Of a stretch of 64,000 nt of DNA, positions 1 through 9,291 are shown one piece after another. This DNA is from Cellulomonas sp. JH27-2 (lineage in GTDB: Bacteria; Actinomycetota; Actinomycetes; Actinomycetales; Cellulomonadaceae). Position numbers and translations under genes: made by a program. The stretch spans positions 620,001 to 684,000 of the forward strand of contig NZ_JACYFR010000003.1 in the NCBI RefSeq assembly GCF_014837175.1. Reading direction: 5' to 3'. The notes below the pieces were generated by a model, which saw only the letters and a program-made list of their open reading frames with translations, was not told where the DNA came from and made no database searches. Positions within the stretch are counted from its first letter, which is position 1. Every line of letters begins with the position of its first letter.

Positions 1-2
1 CG

Positions 3-161
3 CAGCGCGACAACCTGCGCGTGGGCCGGCACGACGGCATCGCCGCGGTGATCGAGGCGCTCAAGGGCCACCCGCTGTTCGGGCACGTGACCCTCACGCG
101 GTCGGAGCGCTCGCCCGTCGCGGCGCTCGTCACGGAGCTGCTGGAAGGCCTGGACGCATGA
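3..161 (+). CDS. PhoH-family ATPase, C-terminal fragment
   Basis: Only the last 52 codons are in the window; the gene starts upstream. The visible tail has [17 protein letters not shown], then [16 protein letters not shown] and a final LLEG. This resembles the C-terminus of actinobacterial PIN-PhoH fusion proteins (YlaK/PhoH2 type), where the same GHVTL..xERS motif closes the PhoH ATPase domain. Such proteins are proposed RNA helicase/RNase enzymes. The catalytic parts lie outside the window, so the call rests on this motif alone. Confidence 0.6.
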   Translation, partial: QRDNLRVGRHDGIAAVIEALKGHPLFGHVTLTRSERSPVAALVTELLEGLDA

Positions 162-212
162 GTGCCCTGGTCATCGCCCGGACGGCTGGTGACGCGGCCC
201 GGCGCGTGGCGC

Positions 213-266
213 TACTCTCGGCGCGCACCGACGTCCGGGCGGCCAGCCGCCCCATCCCGCAGGAGG
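213..266 (+). promoter_or_regulatory. Putative promoter and ribosome binding site of the TM2 gene
   Basis: A TANNNT -10 candidate, TACTCT, lies at 213-218. A strong AGGAGG ribosome binding site at 261-266 sits 4 nt before the ATG at 271. No convincing -35 box is visible. The site fits an independent transcript for the TM2 gene after the PhoH-type gene. Confidence 0.4.
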
Positions 267-270
267 CCTC

Positions 271-558
271 ATGACATCGCCCGACCCGATCCCGTCCGGC
301 ACCTACCCGCCCGTCAGCGACGGCCCCTACGGAGCGGCGGGCGAGGTCAGCCCCAAGCTGCTCCTGCCCGCCGTGCTGCTCTGCTTCTTCCTGGGCGGCC
401 TGGGCATCCACCGGTTCTACGTCGGCAAGGTCGGCACCGGTGTGCTGATGATCCTGACGCTCGGCGGTCTGGGCATCTGGACGCTGATCGACTTCATCGT
501 GCTGCTCGTCGGTGCGTTCAAGGACAAGGAGGGTCGGGTCCTCAAGCAGTGGACCTGA
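271..558 (+). CDS. TM2 domain-containing membrane protein
   Basis: A 95-aa protein. A proline/glycine-rich cytosolic start of about 25 residues is followed by a TM2 domain. This comprises one hydrophobic helix (about residues 30-45), the family turn [12 protein letters not shown] (about 44-55), and a second hydrophobic stretch (about 56-85) with the GxxGIW..DF pattern. The tail is short and basic. TM2 proteins are small inner-membrane proteins with no established biochemical role. The ATG is set by AGGAGG 4 nt upstream. A strong hairpin follows the stop, so the gene is probably monocistronic. Confidence 0.85.
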   Translation: MTSPDPIPSGTYPPVSDGPYGAAGEVSPKLLLPAVLLCFFLGGLGIHRFYVGKVGTGVLMILTLGGLGIWTLIDFIVLLVGAFKDKEGRVLKQWT

Positions 559-567
559 TCCCGCGCT

Positions 568-605
568 GACGAAGGGGTGACCGCCGCGGCGGTCACCCCT
601 TCGTC
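568..605. terminator. Bidirectional terminator hairpin
   Basis: A perfect 18-bp inverted repeat (568-585 and 588-605) with a 2-nt centre lies between the convergent TM2 gene and the ABC operon. There is no long T-run, as is usual in high-GC actinobacteria. Its symmetry suggests it ends transcription from both sides. Confidence 0.8.
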
Positions 606-618
606 GCATCAGGACCCG

Positions 619-1332
619 TCAGGCGTCGACGAGCCGCCCGTCGGCGAGCCGCACGACGCGGTCCGCCAGCGCCATCATGAGCGGGTCGTGGGTCGACACG
701 AGCGCGGTCATGCCCTCGGCTTCGACGACCGCGCGCAGCAGCGCCATCACGGCGGTGCCGGTCTCGGTGTCGAGCTGGCCGGTCGGCTCGTCGGCGATGA
801 GCAGCCGCGGCGACGTCGCGAGCGCGCGGGCGATGGCCACACGCTGCTGCTGGCCGCCGGACATCTCGCCGGGCCGCTGCTGCGCGTGCCCGGACAGCCC
901 GACCAGCTCCAGCAGCAGGGCCACGCGCGCCTCGCGCTGGGGTGTGGGCGTGCGACGAAGACGCAGGGGGACGCCGACGTTCTCCGCGGCGGACAGCACC
1001 GGCACCAGGCCGAACGTCTGGAAGACGAACGACACGACGTCGCGCCGCAGCTCGACCAGGCCGGCCTCGTCGAGCGAGGACACCTCGCGGCCGTCGATCA
1101 CCACGCGTCCCTCGTCGGGCCGGTCCAGGCCGCCGATGCAGTTGAGCAGCGTCGTCTTGCCCGACCCGGACCGCCCCACGAGCGCGACCAGCTCACCCGG
1201 CGCGATCTCGAACGAGACGTCCTGCAGCGCGTGGACCGCCGCGCTGCCGTGGCCATAGACGCGCGAGACGCGGTCGACGACGACCGCGGGCCGCGTCGCG
1301 GTCGCCGCGGCGGCCGGTGCCTGCTCGGTCAT
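619..1332 (-). CDS. ABC transporter ATP-binding protein (MacB/LolD type)
   Basis: A 237-aa ATPase, last gene of a four-gene minus-strand operon. Visible motifs are Walker A GRSGSGKTT (about 53-61), signature SGGQQQRVAIARAL (about 158-171), Walker [13 protein letters not shown] and the H-loop STHD. The MacB/LolD/FtsE subgroup powers FtsX-type permeases that act on substrates on the outer face of the membrane (mechanotransmission) rather than classic import. Its ATG overlaps the stop of the preceding ATPase by 4 nt (1329-1332), so the two are translationally coupled. Substrate unknown. Confidence 0.9.
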   Translation of the reverse strand: MTEQAPAAAATATRPAVVVDRVSRVYGHGSAAVHALQDVSFEIAPGELVALVGRSGSGKTTLLNCIGGLDRPDEGRVVIDGREVSSLDEAGLVELRRDVVSFVFQTFGLVPVLSAAENVGVPLRLRRTPTPQREARVALLLELVGLSGHAQQRPGEMSGGQQQRVAIARALATSPRLLIADEPTGQLDTETGTAVMALLRAVVEAEGMTALVSTHDPLMMALADRVVRLADGRLVDA

Positions 1333-2282
1333 GACTGCTCCTCCCGGTCGCGCGCAGCACCCGAGGCCGAGCGGACGGACACCTGCGACTCCTCGAGCGC
1401 CAGGCGCACGCGGCCCACGAGGTTCAGCGCCTCGCGGAACTCCTTGGGCAGCTGCACGCGCCCGGCGCGGTCCAGCACCGCGAGCTCCTCGGCCACCACG
1501 TGCTCCGTGCCGTCCTCGCGGGTGTGCGTGCGGCGGACGACCTCCGACGACGTGCGACCGTCGCGGATGGCGACGGTGCGCTGCACGTGCTCGGAGACAC
1601 CCGCGTCGTGCGTGACGACGACGATGGTGGTCCCCAGCTCGCGGTTGGCGGTGCGCAGGCTCTCGAGCACGACGTGCGACGTGGCGGTGTCGAGCTCGCC
1701 CGTCGGCTCGTCGGCGAACAGCACCTGCGGGTCGTTGACGAGTCCCACCGCGATGGCGACGCGCTGCTGCTCACCGCCGGACATCTCGCCGGGACGGCGG
1801 TCGGCGCAGTACCCGATCTCGAACATCTCCAGCAGGTCGGCCGCCCGGCGAGCCCGCTCCTTCGCCTTGACGCCCGCGAGCTGCAGCGGGAACGCGACGT
1901 TCTCGGCCGCCGTCAGGTAGGGGACCAGGTTGCGGGCCGTCTGCTGCCAGACGAACCCGACCATCGAGCGTCGGTACTCGACCCGTTGCCGCGTCGTCAT
2001 GGTCATGAGGTCCCACGCGCCCACCCGCACGCGCCCGGCGGTCGGGACGTCGAGGCCGGACAGGACCGAGAGCAGCGTCGACTTGCCGGATCCGGACGCG
2101 CCGACGATCGCGACGAGCTCACCGGGCTCGATCAGCAGGTCCAGCCCCTGCAGGGCCTGCACCTCGATGCCGTCGGACTGGTAGATCCGGACCAGCGAGT
2201 CGCACACGATCAGCGCGTCCTGGCCGAAGTCGTCGTGCCGCCGCCGTGCGCGCTCCTCCAGAGCGCCGAGCGTCGCCGTCAT
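1329..2282 (-). CDS. ABC transporter ATP-binding protein with C-terminal SpoVT/AbrB-like segment
   Basis: A 317-aa protein from ATG at 2282, preceded by GGGAGGA. An open frame continues upstream to 2324 but would overlap the permease stop. The N-terminal ATPase has Walker A GASGSGKST, signature SGGEQQRVAIA and Walker B VLFADEPTGELD. After the ATPase core a linker leads to LDRAGRVQLPKEFREAL, which matches the SpoVT/AbrB swapped-hairpin pattern (GR(V/I)xxPKexR). In other proteins that fold binds DNA or mediates dimerisation; its role here is unknown. It sits 13 nt after the permease stop and overlaps the next ATPase by 4 nt. Confidence 0.85.
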   Translation of the reverse strand: MTATLGALEERARRRHDDFGQDALIVCDSLVRIYQSDGIEVQALQGLDLLIEPGELVAIVGASGSGKSTLLSVLSGLDVPTAGRVRVGAWDLMTMTTRQRVEYRRSMVGFVWQQTARNLVPYLTAAENVAFPLQLAGVKAKERARRAADLLEMFEIGYCADRRPGEMSGGEQQRVAIAVGLVNDPQVLFADEPTGELDTATSHVVLESLRTANRELGTTIVVVTHDAGVSEHVQRTVAIRDGRTSSEVVRRTHTREDGTEHVVAEELAVLDRAGRVQLPKEFREALNLVGRVRLALEESQVSVRSASGAARDREEQS

Positions 2283-2295
2283 CGCGTGTCCTCCC

Positions 2296-5076
2296 TCATC
2301 GTTCGCCCACCCGCAGCACCTCACCGAGCCGGTCGCGCCGCCGCACCACGCGCTCCACCGCCACGCTTACCACGAGCGCGACGACGAGCACCGCCGCGGC
2401 CGCCGCCACGGGCCACCACCCCACCTGCAGCGCGGGCGGCCCGTAACCGCCGGCGGCGAGCTGCAGACCGAGCGCCCCCGTGGTCAGCCACGTGACCAGG
2501 ATGCCGATCACCGTGCCGCCCACCATCGCCGCGACCGCCACCGGGGCCAGCTCCGCGAACGTCAGTGCCGAGCCGGTGCGACCGTCGAGCCCCAGCGTGC
2601 GCAGCGCGGACAGGGACCGGCCCCGCTCACGCGCGGTCGCGGCGACCAGCAGCACGAGCGCGAGGGCGGCGTACGCCGCCAAGGCACCCGCGGTGGCGAG
2701 CAGCAGGACGGTCAGGTTGCGGTTCAGCGGCGAGTCCTGCCAGGTGGTGAGCCACGTGTCGCGCGCGGTCACGGTGACGCCCGTCCGCGTGTCCAGCCCG
2801 AGCGCCTGCGCGCCCGCCGCGGCTCGAGGGCCGTCGACGAGGATCGTGGTCGGGTCCGTCTGCCCGCCCTGGGCGGCGTCGAAGGTGGCGCGGTCGACGA
2901 GGAGCCGGCCCGCGACCGGCACCGTGCTCGTGACCGTGACGTGTGGGTCGTCGGCGGCGGTGCCGACCACGCGAAGATCGACCCGGCCGCTGTTCGTGAG
3001 GACCGACGGCTGGACGAGCCCGACGGCCGACGACAACGACGAGCTGGCGAGCGCCGGCGGAGCGCCCGCGGCCTCGGCGGGCAGGGAGCGCAGGCCGGTC
3101 GCGTCGAGCCCGTGGGCCTCCTCGATGGTCGCGAGGTCGGCGGCGTCCACGAGCAGCACGTCGGCGTTCGTCCCGGTCCCGATCGCCCGTCCGCCCAGCA
3201 CCGCGATGCCCGCGACCGTCGTCACGCCGTCCTGCGCGCGCAGGTCCGTGACGTCCTGCTCGGTGAGGGCGCCCTCGAGGCGCACGTCCGCCGCGACGCG
3301 CTCGTCGGCCGCGGCCAGCTGGCCGGCACCGACGGTCAGGACGGTCGTCCCGCAGAAGACGACGAGCCCGACGGCGACCGTGAGCGTGAGGAGAGGGACG
3401 GCGGTGCCGGTCGCGGCACTCGCGCGTGCGGTCGCGACGACCGGGACGAGGCCACGACGGCGGCGGGCCGCGCGGCTCGCGGCACGCAGCGCGGGCGGCA
3501 GGAGGCGGGCCACGACGAGCGTGGCGGCCGCCGCGACGAGCAGGGGCGTCGCCGCGAGCAGGAGGTCGACCCCGCCCGTCGTCGTCTGCGTCAGGCCGCG
3601 GCGGCGCACCGAGACGAGCGCGGCCACGGCGAGCGCGACGAGCGCGAGCTCGGCGACCGTGCGGCGTGCGCGACGCCGCTTGGCGAGGCGGACCCGATCG
3701 GCGCGGTTGGCGGGTGAGCGACGGCCGGCGAACGCCGTGCGCGTCTGCAGCGCGGCGACGACGGCGGGGGTCAGGGCCGCGACGAGGACGAGCGCGCCGG
3801 CGACGGCCCCGCCACCCGCGCCGTCGCGCGGTCGGACGACCAGCGCGGCCGCACCCGCACCGACCGCGCCGGCGACGAGCGCCAGCGGCGCCGCCTCGAG
3901 CAGGGCCCGCGTGACGATCGAGGCGAGGGACGCGCCGCGGGCCCGCTCGAGCAGCAGGAACGGCTCGCGCCGCGCGACGAGCAGCCGGGCTGCGAGGACG
4001 AGGACGAGGGCGCCGACGCCGCACAGCCCGACGACGAGCACGGACTGGAGGGCGCGCGCGGCGGTGAGCCGTCCGCCCTCGGCGTCGAGCGTCGAGCCCA
4101 GGGCGGTGGTCGGCGTGGCGCTGGCTCCGGCGGCGCGGGCGAGTCCGGTCGGGTCGGCCTGGAGCTGGTCGATCGCTGCGGCCACGGCGCCGGCGGTGGA
4201 CGAGTCGACGAGCGCGGGGTCGGGGACGTACCGCAGCTGCGGCGCGAACGCCTTGGGCTGCACCGCGAGCTGTGCGTCGGGCAGCGACTGCGGCGTCAGG
4301 AGCAGGCCGACGTGCCGGGTTCGCGTGCCGTCCGTCGTCGTCGTCGAGGCCGCGAGCAGGTCGTCCTGGCCGGTCCAGACGGCCGCCCTAGGGTCCGGGA
4401 CGGTGTAGAGGCCGGTCACGACGAAGTCCGTCGGGCCCGACGTGGCGATGGCCAGCTTGCCGTGGTCGCCAACCCGGAGACCGACCTGCTCCGCGGCGTC
4501 GGCCTCGAGACCCACCTGGACCTCGTACCGGTCCTGGGCCGTGTCGTCGCCAGCGTCGTCAGTGTCGCCCCGAGCCTCCGCCGGTGCCTTGCCGTCCACC
4601 CACGTGACGAGCGCGTCCTGGTCCGCCGGGTCGGCGGTGCCGACGTAGGCGAGGCGCGCGGTGAGCGTGTCGTCGCCGATCCGGCCGCGGACCACCGGGC
4701 TGCTCACGCTGATGGTCCCCGGCCCCATCATCGTGCGCAACGGCTCCGGCAGCGCGTCGTGCAGGTCGCTCTCCGACGTGCGCAGCTCGGCGGCCACGTT
4801 CGGGTCGCGGACGGTCGCGCCGAAGCCCGCCGGTCGGCTCGACCCGAGCCGCACGACGAGGTCGGCGGAGGTCCCTGCCTGCGCGACGGCGCCCCGCACG
4901 GCGTCGTCTGCCGCGGCGGCGACGACGCGCGGCACGATCAGCGCGAGCGCGACGGTGACCGCCAGCACGACGGCCGACATCACGAGCAGCCCCGCGTCCG
5001 CGCGGCTGCGGCGGCGGACGACGAGCCACGACCCGGCGACCGTGGATCGCAGCATCCCGGGCGTGACGGCGGTCAT
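2296..5076 (-). CDS. FtsX-like ABC transporter permease
   Basis: A 926-aa membrane protein from ATG at 5076 (MTAVTPGML); the open frame upstream of it overlaps the preceding gene and is not coding. A transmembrane helix near residues 30-55 is followed by a large probable extracytoplasmic domain of about 350 residues, a block of helices around 420-640, a second exported region, and a final set of helices near the C-terminus. This is the layout of long FtsX/MacB-type permeases. Its start overlaps the stop of the upstream permease by 4 nt, and the AbrB-tailed ATPase follows 13 nt later. The operon therefore carries two different permeases and two ATPases. Confidence 0.85.
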   Translation of the reverse strand: MTAVTPGMLRSTVAGSWLVVRRRSRADAGLLVMSAVVLAVTVALALIVPRVVAAAADDAVRGAVAQAGTSADLVVRLGSSRPAGFGATVRDPNVAAELRTSESDLHDALPEPLRTMMGPGTISVSSPVVRGRIGDDTLTARLAYVGTADPADQDALVTWVDGKAPAEARGDTDDAGDDTAQDRYEVQVGLEADAAEQVGLRVGDHGKLAIATSGPTDFVVTGLYTVPDPRAAVWTGQDDLLAASTTTTDGTRTRHVGLLLTPQSLPDAQLAVQPKAFAPQLRYVPDPALVDSSTAGAVAAAIDQLQADPTGLARAAGASATPTTALGSTLDAEGGRLTAARALQSVLVVGLCGVGALVLVLAARLLVARREPFLLLERARGASLASIVTRALLEAAPLALVAGAVGAGAAALVVRPRDGAGGGAVAGALVLVAALTPAVVAALQTRTAFAGRRSPANRADRVRLAKRRRARRTVAELALVALAVAALVSVRRRGLTQTTTGGVDLLLAATPLLVAAAATLVVARLLPPALRAASRAARRRRGLVPVVATARASAATGTAVPLLTLTVAVGLVVFCGTTVLTVGAGQLAAADERVAADVRLEGALTEQDVTDLRAQDGVTTVAGIAVLGGRAIGTGTNADVLLVDAADLATIEEAHGLDATGLRSLPAEAAGAPPALASSSLSSAVGLVQPSVLTNSGRVDLRVVGTAADDPHVTVTSTVPVAGRLLVDRATFDAAQGGQTDPTTILVDGPRAAAGAQALGLDTRTGVTVTARDTWLTTWQDSPLNRNLTVLLLATAGALAAYAALALVLLVAATARERGRSLSALRTLGLDGRTGSALTFAELAPVAVAAMVGGTVIGILVTWLTTGALGLQLAAGGYGPPALQVGWWPVAAAAAVLVVALVVSVAVERVVRRRDRLGEVLRVGER

Positions 5077-8000
5077 CGTTCGTCCCCCAGTCGCAGGAGC
5101 TGGCCGGAGGCCCGCTTGAGCAGGGTGTCCGTGGTGAGCGCGACGACGAGGCCGACGAGGGCGACGAGCGCGGCGAGCAGCGCGAGCTGCCCGGCCCACG
5201 ACCAGCTGACGACCACGCCGGGGACCGGCGCGGTCCCGGACGCGGACGTGGTGATCAGCGGGGCGACGAGGTGCGCGAGCAGCGCGCCGAGGCCGAGCCC
5301 GACGGCCACGCCGACCGTGCCGAGGACCACGTGCTCGACCAGCACGGAGCGCACGAGCCCGCGCCGCGGGGCACCGAGCGCCTGGAGGCGGGCGAACTCG
5401 AGCCGGCGCGCGCGGACCGTCACGGCCGCGCTCATCCCCAGGCCGCTGACCGCGAGCGTCAGCGCGGCGACGACGACGATCCACAGCGCCGCCTGGACGC
5501 CCACGTGCAGCGGTCCGTCCGTCGCGACCTGGCGCTCGGTGATCCGCACCTGGGACGTCGCCCGGCCGTCGCGGTCCAGCTCGGCCGCGACGGAGGCGGC
5601 CCGCGCGTCCGGCACCGACAGCCACCACTCGTCGACGGTGGAGCCGGAGGAACCCGCCGCGACCAGGCTACGACTCAGCAGGTCCTCGTCGAGCATGATC
5701 CCGCGCGCGTGCGGGCTCCCGGGCAGGTAGGGCACGGTGTCGACGATCGTCGTGCGCACCTCGGTGTCGTCGACGGCGAGGACGAGCGAGCGTCCCACCT
5801 CGGTGTCGAGGGTGGACAGGACGTCGGGCGTCACGAGCGCCGGCAGCGTGCTCGCACCCTTGCCGGTCGGGAAGGTGACGACGGTGAGGTCGGTCGCGCG
5901 GCCGGACGTGCGGAATCCGCCGGGCGGTTGGTTCGACACGTGCAGCTCGTCGGCCTCGGCGTCGACGTCGGCACCCGACGCGGTCCCGTTCCAGGTCGCC
6001 GTCGACAGGTCCACGTCCCGCACGCCGGTCAGGTCGTCGACCGCCGGCGTCGCGTCGTCGTCGGTGCTCGGCACCGGACCGTCGGCGACGCGCAGATCGG
6101 TGACGCGCAGGCCGATCACGACCGACCCGTCCTGCACGGCGTCGTCGTCCTCGGTGGTCGCGTGCGCGACGACGCCGACGAGCTGCAGCCCGCTGGTGGC
6201 CGCCGGCAGCGGCACGACGACCTCCTGACGCGTGCCGCCCAGCGTGACCGCCGGCAGCGCGACGGACGTGCGCGCACCGGTCGTGTCCTGCAGCACGAGA
6301 GAGCCGAGCAGCGTGCCGGAGACGGCGGGTGTGACGCTGGCGCGCAGACCTGCGACGAGGTACCGCGGGCTGCCCGGCAGGGCGACGCCGGTCGCGGCCT
6401 GCTGCGGTCGCAGCGGCGCGGTCTGCGCGCTCCAGCCGCCCTCGACCTCGCCGCGCAGGATCTGGTCGGCGCGGTCAGTCGGGACGCCGAGCAGCGTGGT
6501 CGGCACCCCACCCCGCGCGGATGCGCCCTCGACCGTGGACGGGACGGCGAGGGTGGCGCCGCGGCTCGTCACGGGTGCGGCCGCGTCGATGCCGTCGGTC
6601 GCGGCCACCTGCGCGGCGGCGACCAGCGGCGTCGGCGTCGCCGGCGTGACGCGCACGTCGGCGCCCACGGCGAGGTCGGCCTGGGCCTGCTGGGACGTGC
6701 GCCAGGTGGTGAGGAACGACGACGAGAACGCGCCGACCCCCACGGCGAGCGTGAGGAGCAGCACCGCGGCGGTCGCCCGGGCGGGCCGTCGGCCCAGCTC
6801 CCAGACGGCCAGCGGGCCCACCCACGAGCGGCTGCGCGCCGCCAGGCGCTCCCCGACGTGCGCGACCAGCGGCATGAGCCGCAGCGCGAGCACGGCGCCG
6901 GCCAGCAGGATCAGCGCGGGGGCGAGGGCCAGCACGGGATCGGTCCGGCCGAGCAGGCCGCCACCCGAGCCGACGGGCGAGCGGTAGGAGCGCAGCTGCC
7001 ACAGGCCGACGAGCGCCAGGGCGACGAGCGCGATGTCCGCGCCCGAGCGGGCGGCGCCGCCCCGCCGGTCGGCTCGGGTCCGGGTCTGCGTGGCGTCCGC
7101 GCGGCGCAGGAGCGGCGCGACGAGGACGGCGGCGAGCAGGAGCGATGCCAGCGCGCACGTGACCCACAGGACGGCGGGGCGACCGGGGTCGGCGTCGAGG
7201 CCACCGCGGCTCAGCGCGGGGACCAAGGCGATGGCGCGATAGGTCAGGACGGCGAGCACGGGGGACAGGAGCGCGGCGACGACGGCCACGGCGAGCGCCT
7301 CGAGGGCAGCCAGGCGCAGGATCTGCGCCCGGGACGCACCGCGCGAGGCCATGAGCTCCTGCTCCGCAGCGCGACGGTCGGCGAGCATGCGGGCGGCCAG
7401 CATGAGCACGGTGACGGCGAGGGTCACGAGCAGGAGCGCGACGACGACGAGCGTCACGCTGGTGACCTGCAGGCTGGCCACGGCCGTGTCGATCGTCCGG
7501 GGCAGCTCGGTGTACACGAGCGAGCTCACACCGTCGCTCGCGACCGCGGCGGCCAGCCGTTGCTGGACGTCGCCCAACTGGTCGCGCAGGTGGTCGAGCG
7601 TGGCGGCAGGGACCTCACCGAGGGCGGGGTGCGCGACGAGGTGGGCCGTGCCGAGGTCCACCGTGCCGTCGGTGAGAAGGGTGGGCTCGCCGACGATCAG
7701 CGGGCCCCAGGCCTGTGTGCTCAGCATCCCGGCCGACCCGAGGACGGGGTAGGCCGGATCGTGGACCGTGCCGCCGAGCTCGTCGCGCGTCCACACCGCG
7801 GGTGCGCCCGTCAGCCTGAACGTGCCGGTCACGACCAGGCGCAGGTCGTTGCGCGAGGCCGTCGCGGAGACCGGGACCTCGGTGCCGACCGTCCAGCCGT
7901 ACGCATCCGCGACCTGCTGCGGGACCGCCACGGGCACGCGGCCGTCCGCGTCGGCGCCGCCCGCCGGCATCGCCCCGCTGACGAGCGTGCTGGAGCGCGC

Positions 8001-8375
8001 GACCTCGGGGTTGCTGGCGAGGTAGACGTACGGGTCGACGGGGTCGCCGGTGCCGGGCACCGCGAACATGGTCGAGGCCAGCCAGGTCTCGCGCGCCGCC
8101 GGGACGTCTCCGAGGAGGTCGTCGACGAAGGCGGTCGCGTGGGGGACGGCGCCCTGCGTCGGGGTCAGGGAGCGCGTGATGGTCGCGTCGATCTCACGTC
8201 CCGAGGCCGGTGTCCGGTCCAGGGCGGTGGCCAGCAGGTGGTGCTGGCTGGCCGAGAGCAGCAGGGCGAACGTGCCGAGCAGGGTCGCGCCGACGACGGC
8301 GACCGCGACGACGGCCGTCAGCACGGTGTGCTGCGCGCGGGCGCGGTGCAGCAGCAGGCGAGCGGTCGCGCCCAC
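5073..8375 (-). CDS. FtsX-like ABC transporter permease (first gene of operon)
   Basis: About 1100 aa. I prefer the GTG at 8375 because AGGGAGG lies 5 nt upstream; the longer ATG at 8414 lacks a comparable site. The N-terminal helix carries VLTAVVAVAVVGATLLGTFA and is followed by a large exported domain, a central multi-helix block (about 330-520), another exported region, and a C-terminal block with the FtsX-like run around ALTLAVSGLGMSAAVTVRAR. The gene is divergent from padR across an operator-like palindrome, so PadR control is likely. Substrate unknown; antimicrobial or lipid-linked substrates are typical for relatives. Confidence 0.85.
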   Translation of the reverse strand: MGATARLLLHRARAQHTVLTAVVAVAVVGATLLGTFALLLSASQHHLLATALDRTPASGREIDATITRSLTPTQGAVPHATAFVDDLLGDVPAARETWLASTMFAVPGTGDPVDPYVYLASNPEVARSSTLVSGAMPAGGADADGRVPVAVPQQVADAYGWTVGTEVPVSATASRNDLRLVVTGTFRLTGAPAVWTRDELGGTVHDPAYPVLGSAGMLSTQAWGPLIVGEPTLLTDGTVDLGTAHLVAHPALGEVPAATLDHLRDQLGDVQQRLAAAVASDGVSSLVYTELPRTIDTAVASLQVTSVTLVVVALLLVTLAVTVLMLAARMLADRRAAEQELMASRGASRAQILRLAALEALAVAVVAALLSPVLAVLTYRAIALVPALSRGGLDADPGRPAVLWVTCALASLLLAAVLVAPLLRRADATQTRTRADRRGGAARSGADIALVALALVGLWQLRSYRSPVGSGGGLLGRTDPVLALAPALILLAGAVLALRLMPLVAHVGERLAARSRSWVGPLAVWELGRRPARATAAVLLLTLAVGVGAFSSSFLTTWRTSQQAQADLAVGADVRVTPATPTPLVAAAQVAATDGIDAAAPVTSRGATLAVPSTVEGASARGGVPTTLLGVPTDRADQILRGEVEGGWSAQTAPLRPQQAATGVALPGSPRYLVAGLRASVTPAVSGTLLGSLVLQDTTGARTSVALPAVTLGGTRQEVVVPLPAATSGLQLVGVVAHATTEDDDAVQDGSVVIGLRVTDLRVADGPVPSTDDDATPAVDDLTGVRDVDLSTATWNGTASGADVDAEADELHVSNQPPGGFRTSGRATDLTVVTFPTGKGASTLPALVTPDVLSTLDTEVGRSLVLAVDDTEVRTTIVDTVPYLPGSPHARGIMLDEDLLSRSLVAAGSSGSTVDEWWLSVPDARAASVAAELDRDGRATSQVRITERQVATDGPLHVGVQAALWIVVVAALTLAVSGLGMSAAVTVRARRLEFARLQALGAPRRGLVRSVLVEHVVLGTVGVAVGLGLGALLAHLVAPLITTSASGTAPVPGVVVSWSWAGQLALLAALVALVGLVVALTTDTLLKRASGQLLRLGDER

Positions 8376-8514
8376 GTGCACCTCCCTGACGTCGTCGTCC
8401 AGAGCCCGGTCCACCGGGTCGAGGTGATGCTAAACGTTCCACCCCGGTCCGTGGGAGCGATTCCACATGTTGGCCCCCGAACGAGGGGGGTGGTCGGCGT
8501 CACGCCACCCTGGC

Positions 8515-8545
8515 TTGACTGGCCGAATAATCCTGGCGCAATATT
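8515..8545 (+). promoter_or_regulatory. Candidate padR promoter
   Basis: TTGACT at 8515-8520 is a good -35 box. An AT-rich -10 region (CAATAT, 8539-8544) follows after 18 bp. The predicted start point falls inside the 8541-8558 palindrome, so a repressor bound there would block RNA polymerase. The -10 match is weak, so the exact start is uncertain. Confidence 0.45.
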
Positions 8546-8558
8546 CCGAGTGGAATAT
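8541..8558. promoter_or_regulatory. Palindromic operator, probable PadR site
   Basis: A perfect inverted repeat ATATTCC-GAGT-GGAATAT in an AT-rich island between the divergent exporter operon and padR. PadR regulators bind short AT-containing dyads and usually autoregulate; the assignment is by position. Confidence 0.6.
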
Positions 8559-8601
8559 ATGGCCCATGATGGGTGTCGGTGGTCGGACGGAGGATGGGCG
8601 C

Positions 8602-9291
8602 ATGGCGACGGGTGAGCTCTCGGCGGTGGCGGTGCTGACGCTCGCGCTGCTCCACGAGCAGCCCATGCATCCGTACCAGCTCCACCAGGCGCTCGTGGAG
8701 CGGGGGGACACGCGGCTCGTGCGCGTGAGCCCCGGCGCGGTCTACCACGGCGTCGAGCGGCTCGAGCGGGACGGCCTCGTCGAGGTCGTCGGCACGGACC
8801 GCGACGGTCGACGCCCCGAGCGCACGACCTACCGGCTCACCGACGCGGGGCGTACCGCCTTCTCGCAGCGGCTGACCAGCTTCCTCGGTGACGACCACCC
8901 CAGCTACCCGCTCTTCTCGGTGGGCGTCGCCGAGGCGACCGAGCTGCCCGCTGCCGAGGTGATCACCCAGCTCCGTCGTCGGCGTGACCGGGAGGAGGCG
9001 CGGCGCGCCGACCTCGAGGCGCGCCACCGGCTGGCGGTCGACAGCGGACTACCCCGCCGCTACGCGCTCGACGTCGAGCACGACCTGGCCCTCATGGCCA
9101 CCGAGATCGCCTGGATCGACGCGACGATCGCCGAGATCGAGCGCGGCGACCTGGACTGGGACAGCCCGTTCCCCACCGACTACAAGGCCCGCATCGCCGT
9201 CGCCCGGGCGGCGGCCGCGGAGACCTCGCCCTCCCGAACAGCTGAACGCACCCGACCTGCAGAACGCCCTCGAACGAAGGACCACTCATGA
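8602..9291 (+). CDS. PadR family transcriptional regulator
   Basis: A 229-aa protein. The N-terminal winged helix (about 1-85) shows the PadR pattern LALLHEQPMHPYQLHQALVERG, then SPGAVYHGVERLERDGLVE and a YRLTDAGR wing. The C-terminal part is helical (about 100-210), typical of the PadR dimerisation domain. The ATG at 8602 has GGAGGA upstream. Its stop overlaps the ATG of the MFS gene by 4 nt, so regulator and pump are translationally coupled. PadR proteins are generally repressors released by small toxic compounds. The likely targets here are its own operon and the divergent ABC operon. Confidence 0.92.
   Translation: MATGELSAVAVLTLALLHEQPMHPYQLHQALVERGDTRLVRVSPGAVYHGVERLERDGLVEVVGTDRDGRRPERTTYRLTDAGRTAFSQRLTSFLGDDHPSYPLFSVGVAEATELPAAEVITQLRRRRDREEARRADLEARHRLAVDSGLPRRYALDVEHDLALMATEIAWIDATIAEIERGDLDWDSPFPTDYKARIAVARAAAAETSPSRTAERTRPAERPRTKDHS

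Noticed and set aside
2283-2324. N-terminal extension of the AbrB-tailed ATPase
   Set aside because: It would overlap the permease stop, whereas ATG 2282 has GGGAGGA directly upstream.
8379-8414. Longer starts for the first FtsX permease (ATG 8414, GTG 8381)
   Set aside because: The GTG at 8375 has the best-placed ribosome binding site. The others have none or are too close.
5271-8615. A 1114-codon open frame on the plus strand across the first permease
   Set aside because: Composition is that of a shadow frame (glycine/arginine/aspartate-rich). The minus-strand permease has signal helices and a ribosome binding site.
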